The notes under the pieces: model-generated
Database searches by the model: none
The model's input: only the letters and a program-made list of their open reading frames with translations
Told to the model about the DNA's origin: nothing
Origin: Hortaea werneckii
Lineage: Eukaryota > Ascomycota > Dothideomycetes > Mycosphaerellales > Teratosphaeriaceae
Assembly (NCBI GenBank): GCA_037044905.1
Contig: JBAOKB010000126.1
Coordinates: forward strand, 186,001 to 250,000
Direction of reading: 5' to 3'
Length of the DNA: 64,000 nt
Program-made: the position numbers and the translations under genes
Shown: positions 56,615 through 64,000 of the stretch, in pieces
Layout: each line of letters starts with the position of its first letter
Position numbering within the stretch: the stretch's first letter is position 1

Positions 56615-58089
56615 ATGTTCTCCACGAGGCTGAGCCGAGTAGCTCAGCGCGCCACCTCCACCGCTGGTCCGTCTACCAGCGCACCTCTGACGACTGCTGC
56701 GGCAGCGCATAAGTTGGAGCAGTGCTTTTCCGGACGGACGAGCCACCAGCGACGACCGAGCAGCAGCAAAGCTTCGTCATCATCATGCCCGCCCGATAAC
56801 AGCGCACCAAAGGCCACGGGCGCCGAGGTCAAGGGTGCGGACGGGCAACAGCAGCAGCCAAGCCAGGAGGCGTCGGCACAGCACCAGCAGCCGCAGGGCG
56901 TCAATGTTCATGCGAGAAAGACGAAGAGGAGTGGGCGGCTTCTGAGGAAATCCAGCACCGCTGGGCAGAGCTCGCAACAGAAGGAAGCCGCGCGAAGAAA
57001 AGATGGACAAGACCAGCGGGTAGACGGGCAGGAGCGATGGGCTTCGTTACCTGTGGTGCCTGATCTGCATGGCTGGACACGAAAAGGTAAGCATATGGAC
57101 GCTCACATCACACTACCGACAGTAAGAGCCGTCTCCCACTAACACTCGCGGCAGATCTCGACGTCTCCTCCTTCTTCTCCCTGCATCGACCTCTCTCCCT
57201 CTCCTCCCAGATTCCCCCTCCATCTAGCCCGGAAGCTTTCGCCTCCATTTTCGCTCCGAGCTCCGAGCATCCTCTCCCAGAAGACGCCTGGGCGAACGGC
57301 AACTCTGCCGAGCGTAGACCTGAGGACGTAGTCTATACTCTCCACAACACCATCGACGCCCTCGAGAACCACGCAAGCGCGGCAGAGAATGACGGTGTCC
57401 GTTGGGAGGTTATTCAGGAAAGCCCTAGCAATGCCAGCCAGGATGCTCAAGGAGTGACTCACCTTGACGGTGCTCCTCAGCAGCAATCGCCAATGCGGAT
57501 GAGAAGTCTCGAGGAGCTTGTTGCGCAGTTCCGACCTTTCAATACTCCTCCGCCACCGGAACCGTTCCCGGAGGAGAACAAGGCAAATGCCGCAGCCGAG
57601 AAGAAACGGATGGCGAAGCAGCCGCGGAAAGAGAAGGGCAGGCAGTTCCAGACCACCATCACCCTCACCGAGGAGAAGGCCGCAGATGGAGGGACTGTCT
57701 TCCACCCACACGCCACTCCTTTGGTGCGTGTCAGCGACCGCCAGCCTTCCAAACGCGACCCCGCGCAGATCCTGAAGGCAGAGGACACTTCCATCCGCGA
57801 GCCTTCCCTCCCCCAACAGCAACCTACCTCTGACCGAACCCGCGCTCCGCACCAGCCTTTCCGCGAGCGCATGCAGAAGCGCCAGACTGTCTACCTCCAG
57901 CAGCAGCGCGCCAAGCAACACGCCGCTTCTACGGGACAGGGCATGATCAGGAGAGCACCGAGCCCGAAACGGATCAAGATGTTCCTGATCTCCGTCAAGC
58001 GTCAGAGGAAGTTGAAGATGAAGAAGCACAAGTACAAGAAGCTGATGAAGCGCACGCGGAACTTGCGGAGGAGGCTGGATAGGCCTTGA
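56615..58089 (+). CDS. COX24: Mitochondrial small-subunit ribosomal protein mS38 (Cox24/AURKAIP1 family)
   Basis: Two exons, 56615-57086 and 57155-58089, protein about 468 residues. The intron 57087-57154 (GTAAGC..GGCAG, phase 1, CACTAAC branch site) gives LHGWTRKDLDVSSFFSLHRPL. The C-terminal 35 residues, MFLISVKRQRKLKMKKHKYKKLMKRTRNLRRRLDR, are the diagnostic mS38/AURKAIP1 signature, Lys/Arg-rich and binding rRNA in the decoding region of the mitoribosome. The N terminus (MFSTRLSRVAQRATSTAG) is a good mitochondrial targeting sequence. The long Ser/Gln-rich middle makes this far longer than yeast Cox24 (about 110 residues), as is common for fungal homologues with low-complexity insertions. 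Start at 56615 is preferred over a frame start ten codons earlier because it gives the targeting peptide directly. Confidence 0.9.
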
Positions 58090-59037
58090 GCAGCGGGGTT
58101 CGGGCATGGTTTTTTTACTCTTTGGGTCAGAAGCGGAAGTGGTAGGGAGTTGTGGTTAGCGTGTGGGAGAGAGCTGAATAGATGTTTCGGTCTATGGCAG
58201 ATACATCGGATATTTGTGCTTCTTTCTTGCGTATGGTGATATCTATCTGCCTTGCATATCTGCAGCTGGATTATTTTCTCCCCATTTCCTTTCCACCTGG
58301 CTGACCATGCCTTGACTTCTTTCTGTCTTGCGAGATGCAGAAGGTTGCTGTCCTGCTCTCGTTATTCTTGATAACTGGTCGATCGTAGGTTGGGTTTTGC
58401 CAGAATCCTTGAATAAGACGTTCAATTTTTCTTTGTTCTTTATCCCCGGACAGGTGCGAATGCAAGTACCTTATTTCGATCTTTCCACGATGCACTTTAA
58501 GGTCGAAATTCAATTCACAGGGGCCCTGGCAAGCATCGTGCCCAAATCATTATATACAAGCGGGCTTTTGCTTCCAGGGCGAAAGATAACAGCCCAATGG
58601 GCACCTGCACTGACACTTCTTTTCCCGGTCTCACGAGGAGATCTTGGAAGAGTTATTGTGAGCGGGATTCGTCATGCTTCACATCACGCAAGAACGTGAT
58701 TGAAAGGCTAATGACAGAATGTGACACACCGACAGCCTGACTATAAGGTGACGATAACAGCATAGCCCAATTTGACGCCATCGCATGTGAAAGTAGATGA
58801 TTGGATTGTTCGAAGGAAAAAGTGGAGTGGGCATACATAATAACTCAATGGAGTCAATGCGAAGGCAGCATGCGCGAGTTTCCGGAGCGATGAAGATCGA
58901 AGGGACTGACAGAGTCTCGAATCCTCGCATCCCTGTGTCGCTCCCCATCATGGCACATACTCAGGGCGGGTTTCTATTTGTGTGATGTCGCTGAGCCACG
59001 CGACAAGACGTCTCAGCATCGTCAGCAGCAGCATCGT

Positions 59038-59089
<52 letters not shown>

Positions 59090-60526
59090 GCACGTCAAAC
59101 AAAGTTAGAAACATGTGAAAGCCTTGCCCCCAAGACGTTTTGTCGTCGTCGCAATCGCTTGACGCAGGCGCCTATTGCACGGTCTGTAAAATGAGAGAGA
59201 AAGTCGTTGGGCCCATCGGCTTTCCCGGTTGGGATCCCGGTCCGCCCTTGCCAATGCAGCCGGACGCCTGTGAGGACTGTGTCAGACCTCACTACTACTC
59301 CTGGCAAAGATATCAACGGGTGCACGTATCGGCGAATAGGTTAAACATTTACGGGCCACCGCCTATATACGTGCCAGTCGCTCGGATCCGAATACCAGGA
59401 GCAGCAGTTGGACAGCTGCAGGAATGAAGGTGCAGCGAGGGTCAAGATGCATAGCGCCGGCGTTTCTCCCCTTCTCGACCGTATCGTGCACCCAACCGGT
59501 ACGATGTCTTTCTTCCCGAGCGTTCGCGATCTTTGGGGTACGTGAGATCGGAGAAGAAGGACGTCTAGAAGTTCTAGACAAGCTGGAGAAGTGCAAACGC
59601 TGTCGCAGTCAAGGACGGGCCGTGACACTGGTCCATTGCGCCGTCGCCGGCGTCAGACTTCGCTTGGTGAACCGAAGAGCTCGAGAGGTCAGCGAGCTTA
59701 TGAATTTGTGGGGACTTAGGTACCTGTGAGCCATTATTCCAACGCTTTGCTATCATTGCCGCACCGCTCCTCGCCCGGCACGGCCGCGTCGCCCATCAAC
59801 CTCCTATCGCAACAGCAAAACGCGATACACGTGCGACGGTCAGGACACGAGTGGGTCGCTAGATACACGGAACTCGCGGCTTATGGGTCTCTGAGTCTTG
59901 TCGCTGCCAGGAGGTGGCCATGGCGGAGAGCGTCATATCCGTGCGCTCTCCAGCAGACGTCGCAAGCTAGGTGTTGCTTTTCTAATACGTCGAGACGGTA
60001 AGACTTGTCCATCAAATAACTACGACGTCTCACGCATAGTTGAGCGCTCGTCTCAAAACATCCTGCTATATTTGCCATATTAATCAAGCTTTGCTTATCA
60101 TGCACTTTGCAGCAACTGGACCTCAGAGTTTGAACGGAGATTTTTAACGCCTGGCTTTCGAGCCCTGTTCGCTCGCTTTCCACGACGCCGCCGCGGGTGC
60201 CAACGACTCGCTGACCGAGCCTTGGTCATAATAACATCCTGAGACTACGGAGATTTTCCCCGTCAGTATTCCTACCCAAAGTATCCCTTCCTGTCCTCGC
60301 CATCTTTGGGATACTCTTGGTCTCTCTGGGAAAATTTTCTTCTCTACGGTCGCTACCTTTCAGGATTTCTTTGTTTGCATCTCGCCACCTTTGATCGTTT
60401 CGGACGAGAGACAAAATCACACGACCGCACAACGACCGGATCCGGCATTGTCTTGGAATTTTGAGGGGAGCTGGACTTCTTTGTTGGTACGGTCGATTCA
60501 AAGTGATCTAGAAACACTGCGGCGAG
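58090..60526. other. Long intergenic region with CAG microsatellite
   Basis: About 2.4 kb before the transporter gene. It contains the CAG array at 59038-59088. Open frames through the array (poly-Ser or poly-Gln) and a 95-residue frame at 59140 show no recognisable family and are not called. Confidence 0.5.
59021..59088. repeat. CAG trinucleotide microsatellite
   Basis: Seventeen uninterrupted CAG units at 59038-59088, preceded from about 59014 by CAGCATCGT-type interrupted units. A pure tract of this length is expected to be polymorphic between strains. Confidence 0.95.
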
Positions 60527-63463
60527 ATGGGTTCGCCGGTCGACTCTCCGCCCAATCCATTCCGGGACCCACCGGCCGGAGAGCTAATCCTTGAATCGCC
60601 AGTAGTTATGCAATCTCCATCTGGAGAGAATAGTGCTCCGTTGTCTAGTAATGAGGTCAGTCGACCGGGGAGCGCTGGCGGTCAGCGTAAGGAGAAGAAG
60701 AAAGTCGGCTTTAGCGGAGGAACCAACTCTCGAGATGGAAATTCAAGACGAATCAGCTGGATGGAAGATGCGCCATCCGGCAACATTGGCGGGACGCTCT
60801 CGCCACCTGATATCGGCATCACACCTCCCGCCGACTCAGCAGAAGCCAGTGGAGAGACCACACCTATCCACTCTCGATCCGGTAGTGCCGATCACATGCT
60901 ACCCCCGCCCGCCACCGCATCGAAATCCCATCTTCCTGAACTCTCGGAACAACAAACCCAGGAAATCCACAATGCTTTTAATTTGCAGCTGCCAGTGCCG
61001 AAACCCAGACCTGCCATCCGGCGCATCCCTTCAAATCATTCGAATGTTGAAAGCGCCATAGCAGAGGAGAGTCCCGACGAAGACGGCTTACGAGCTTACC
61101 GTCAGGCGCGTGCACGTGAAGCTCATGAACGTGGCAAACGGCTTGAGACAGACGAACGAGCCCGCTCAGAGCCAAACTCACGGTATACATCGCCCGAGCG
61201 TCCCGCAAGGCGCAGGTCTCGCCTCTCACAAGTTGAAATTCCACTTGAAGACTTACCGCCACAGCACAAGTTCGATGGCCGCTACGATTCCGATTCCGAT
61301 GCAGGCATAGAAATGCCCAAACAACTTGGCGGTGGGGCGGAGAGTCCTGTTCTGAGGCGCACAGGCTCGTGCGAAAGCACACGATGCACCACGGGAAATT
61401 CGGTCCAGAGACGCCGGGCTACGATGCAAATTCGCGAGTAACGACGCCGGTGGAGGAGAAGCAATATTTTGAAGCTTACGCCAAGCCACCTGAAAAGTAC
61501 AAAGGTGGCATTCTCGGGGCGCTGCTTCAGTTGAAAGATCACCATGAGGCCCAAAAGGTGGGCACAGTCGCTCTTCCAGCGCAGCGCGGCCTTCAAGTCG
61601 ATATTCTGCTGGGGATTTGAGCGTCAACTCGACTCCAACTCATTCGCCTCCCTCCTCCGGGGCTTCGACGCCGAATGGTACAACTAGCCATTATCATTGG
61701 TACGGAAGGAAGCACAAGAATCAATCGACTTCGTCCCTGGCACAGCTTATCGGGAGTTCAGCATCATTAAGCTCCCCCGTTGTCGGTTTGGGCGAGCAAG
61801 TGGGACAGAGGTTCAAAGAGCAAAAGGAGCACGAGAAGCAACAGCATCCGAGCCTGGGTAAACGACTGAAAAATACCGAGGCCTACAAGCGCATGAGCCG
61901 TCACCGCATGGAACACGAAATCCGAGTAACGCGACATATTGATGAAATCCTGGAGATCCATAGGTATCTGATGAAGCTCTGCAGGGCGTTGATGCAGTAC
62001 GGAGCCCCCACCCATCGACTGGAGGAATACATGAACATGAGCGCGCGGACGTTGGAGATACAAGCCCAGTTCCTGTATATCCCCGGCTCGATGATCATGT
62101 CCTTCGACGACCCGGAAACCCACACCACTGAGGTCAAGCTGGTCCGGGTGCAACAGGGTCTGGATCTTGGCAAGCTCCGAGACACCCACGAGGTCTATAA
62201 GGATGTAGTCCACTTCCGGGTGTCGGCGAAGGAGGGCATCGATCGGCTGCGGAAGTCGAGAAGAAGAAGGAGAAGCACAGTCGCTGGGTGCGCATCCCTG
62301 TCTACGGACTCGCGGCCGTCTGCGTGGGACCTTTTGCTTTCCAGGCCCGACTTATCGACTTACCTATTGCTTTCCTACTCGGATGTATCCTTGGACTTCT
62401 TCAGCTCGTGGTCGCTCCGAAGTCTGAACTCTACGCCAACGTCTTCGAGATCTCGGCCACGGTTATCACGTCCTTCCTCTCGCGAGCGTTTGGTAGCATT
62501 CCCGACGGGAAAGGCGGGCGACTGTTTTGCTTTTCGGCCTCTGGCGCAGTCTTCGATCGCATTAATCCTCCCTGGATATATCGTCCTCTGCGCCTCGTTG
62601 GAGCTTCAGAGCAAGTCCATCGTGGCCGGTAGTATCCGCATGGTCTACGCCATCATCTACTCGCTCTTCCTCGGCTTCGGCATCACGATCGGAACAGCGT
62701 TCTACGGAATCATGGATGCCAACGCCACATCGGCAACGAGCTGCAGCAGTACAATGCCCGAGCCGTATTTCTTCCCCTTCGTCCCCGCCTTCGCCATGTG
62801 CTTGATCATCATCAACCAAGCGAAATGGAAACAAGCGCCCATGATGCTGATCATCGCCTTCGTCGGCTACCTCGTCAACTTCTACTCCTCCAAGCGCTTC
62901 TCCGGCAACACCCAGGTGAGCAATACCCTCGGCGCACTCGCCATCGGCGTCATGGCCAACACCTACTCCCGCATCGGCAGCCGCGTCGAGAACTGGGCGC
63001 TGGATCTCTGGGAAGATCGATTGCGCCACTACTGGAAGGGTTTCAAGAGACGCGTGCTGCGGATCAAGAAGAAGGGCTCCAAGTCCGTCAAAGCGCTGGA
63101 GGAAGGTCCGCGCACGAGACCGAATCCCTTTACGTGCGCCAAACCCGTCGTGTAGGCTACAGTCTCGCAGCCGCCGCCATGTTGCCGGCTATCTTCGTCC
63201 AAGTGCCGTCGGGTATCGCCGTCAGCGGCTCCCTCGTCTCTGGTATCGCCTCCGCAGACCAGATTGCAGGGAATGCTACGAATGGCTCGACGGTGGTTAA
63301 TACGTCTAGCGTCACCGAAAGCATCAGCAGTCTCAACAACGTCGCTTTCACTGTTGGATACTCGGTCATTCAAGTCGCCATCGGTATCACGGTCGGACTG
63401 TTCTTGAGCGCTATTGTTGTCTATCCTTTCGGAAAGAAAAGGTCGGGTCTCTTCAGCTTTTAA
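60527..63463 (+). pseudogene. ThrE/Prm10-like membrane transporter read across about five frameshifts
   Basis: DUF1212/ThrE family (pheromone-regulated membrane protein Prm10 type). The recognisable protein reads through three frames without stops inside the used pieces. After a Ser/Pro-rich N terminus comes SEAHRLVRKHTMHHG, then the soluble ThrE part HIDEILEIHRYLMKLCRALMQYGAPTHRLEEYM, then membrane segments RWVRIPVYGLAAVCVGPFAFQARLIDLPIAFLLG, LALILPGYIVLCASLELQSKSIVAGSIRM, and the last IFVQVPSGIAVSGSLVSGIASA with a final hydrophobic segment. Shifts are needed near 61335-61370, 61555-61565, 62250-62256, 62530-62550 and 63080-63110. Bacterial ThrE exports threonine and serine; the fungal role is not settled. 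None of the joints has a GT..AG alternative. Five indels and no nonsense inside suggests sequence error or very recent decay. Confidence 0.75.
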
Positions 63464-63475
63464 TCAACACTCTAA

Positions 63476-63490
63476 TTTTTTTTTTTTTTT
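63476..63490. repeat. 15-base T run after the transporter gene
   Basis: Uninterrupted T15, 12 bases after the stop codon of the transporter gene, in the presumed 3' UTR; a position where base-count errors are likely. Confidence 0.85.
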
Positions 63491-63734
63491 GTCTTTACCG
63501 TTTGCTTATGAGCGTGCTGGTCGTTTGGGGGAGTTTTTCATTGTGTATTTGCGAGGGGAGTGGGTTTTGAATATTGGAGTTTTGGGTCGGATATGTACTG
63601 GAGATCTTTGCTTGCAGGTAAAACATTGTTGTTGTAGCGGAAGATACCCACTATAGATCGCTTGCCTGTATTACTACATACATACATACTACCTCGAGCC
63701 CACCTCGGAGATTACTTCTGCTGCTTTCCTCGAG
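63491..63734. other. Convergent 3' regions
   Basis: About 245 bases of probable 3' UTR between the transporter and the following minus-strand gene. Confidence 0.4.
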
Positions 63735-63950
63735 TCAGCATCTAGCCTCACCTTTCTCCCTGGTCTTGCGCAGATCCCACTTCGGATCCAGCGGCAGACC
63801 TGTCAATGCTGCTACAGCCTGATCGAGTCGCGTTATTGTTCTGGGCATGCAGGCTGCGTAAGCAGAAGCCGATATCCTGTCCGCCAAGACGAAGGCATTG
63901 ATGGCGACTTTTCGCATACGGTATGCTGTGGCGGTCGAGGCGGTGCAGTA
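63735..63950 (-). CDS. C-terminal exon of an unidentified protein
   Basis: A 71-residue open frame on the minus strand preceded by an acceptor-like TGTAG at 63951-63955. It reads YCTASTATAYRMRKVAINAFVLADRISASAYAACMPRTITRLDQAVAAL and ends KTREKGEARC. The remainder of the gene would lie beyond the right edge. I do not recognise a family; the pattern is compatible with an all-helical region. A shorter start at 63917 would lack the splice support, so this is a partial exon with low confidence. Confidence 0.35.
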   Translation of the reverse strand, partial: YCTASTATAYRMRKVAINAFVLADRISASAYAACMPRTITRLDQAVAALTGLPLDPKWDLRKTREKGEARC

Positions 63951-64000
63951 CTACACAGCCACATAGGATGCGTTTCACTTCTCTCAGAGAAGCAGCGATC

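Noticed and set aside
57139..58107. 322-residue minus-strand open frame opposite mS38
   Set aside because: Leu/Arg-rich antisense shadow of the mS38 gene; no family resemblance and no splice support.

Overview
This is nuclear DNA of a filamentous ascomycete, most likely a Dothideomycete. The evidence is eukaryotic genes with short spliceosomal introns (mostly 49-90 nt, GT..AG, CTAAC/CTGAC-like branch points), fungus-specific families (Zn2Cys6 regulator, WSC + DUF1996 secreted protein, SGF29, fungal Argonaute, GPI-anchored Ser/Thr-rich wall protein, 2EXR/F-box-like proteins), compact spacing and the absence of recognisable transposons. Most genes were rebuilt here by joining reading frames across predicted introns; those joints are inference from splice signals and reading phase.

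Layout. 0-16 kb: 3' end of SGF29, a 2EXR protein, an Argonaute (minus), a coiled-coil protein, and two low-complexity proteins, one about 1,730 residues. 16-27 kb: a three-finger C2H2 protein with Gln/His-rich repeats, a secreted DUF1996-WSC protein, and a large GPI-anchored surface protein. 27-32.5 kb: a CECR5-type HAD phosphatase-like protein and a conserved disordered protein. 32.7-43.3 kb: an accessory-looking block of cytochrome P450, NCS1 permease, Zn2Cys6 regulator, short-chain dehydrogenase and amidase; the last three are broken in this sequence. 43.3-46.8 kb: a long stretch without a gene. 46.8-58.1 kb: a delta-type phosphoinositide phospholipase C, an F-box-like gene, PIG-F/Gpi11, an F-box protein, a thioredoxin-fold AhpC/TSA-like protein, and mitoribosomal mS38. 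58-64 kb: a CAG microsatellite, a ThrE/Prm10-like transporter, and the end of an unidentified gene.

Working together: the P450, permease, regulator, dehydrogenase and amidase could form an uptake-and-degradation cluster for a nitrogen-containing heterocycle or amide. This is inference; no substrate can be read from sequence. The other genes are mostly housekeeping functions (chromatin, RNAi, lipid signalling, GPI-anchor synthesis, mitochondrial translation).

A major caveat is that several genes, including the normally essential PIG-F and the transporter, are readable only by changing frame at single-base indels with no intron to explain it. Some lie beside short homopolymers. Other genes (Argonaute, phospholipase C, permease) are open for kilobases. 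Assembly indel errors, real gene decay, or both must be considered before calling pseudogenes.
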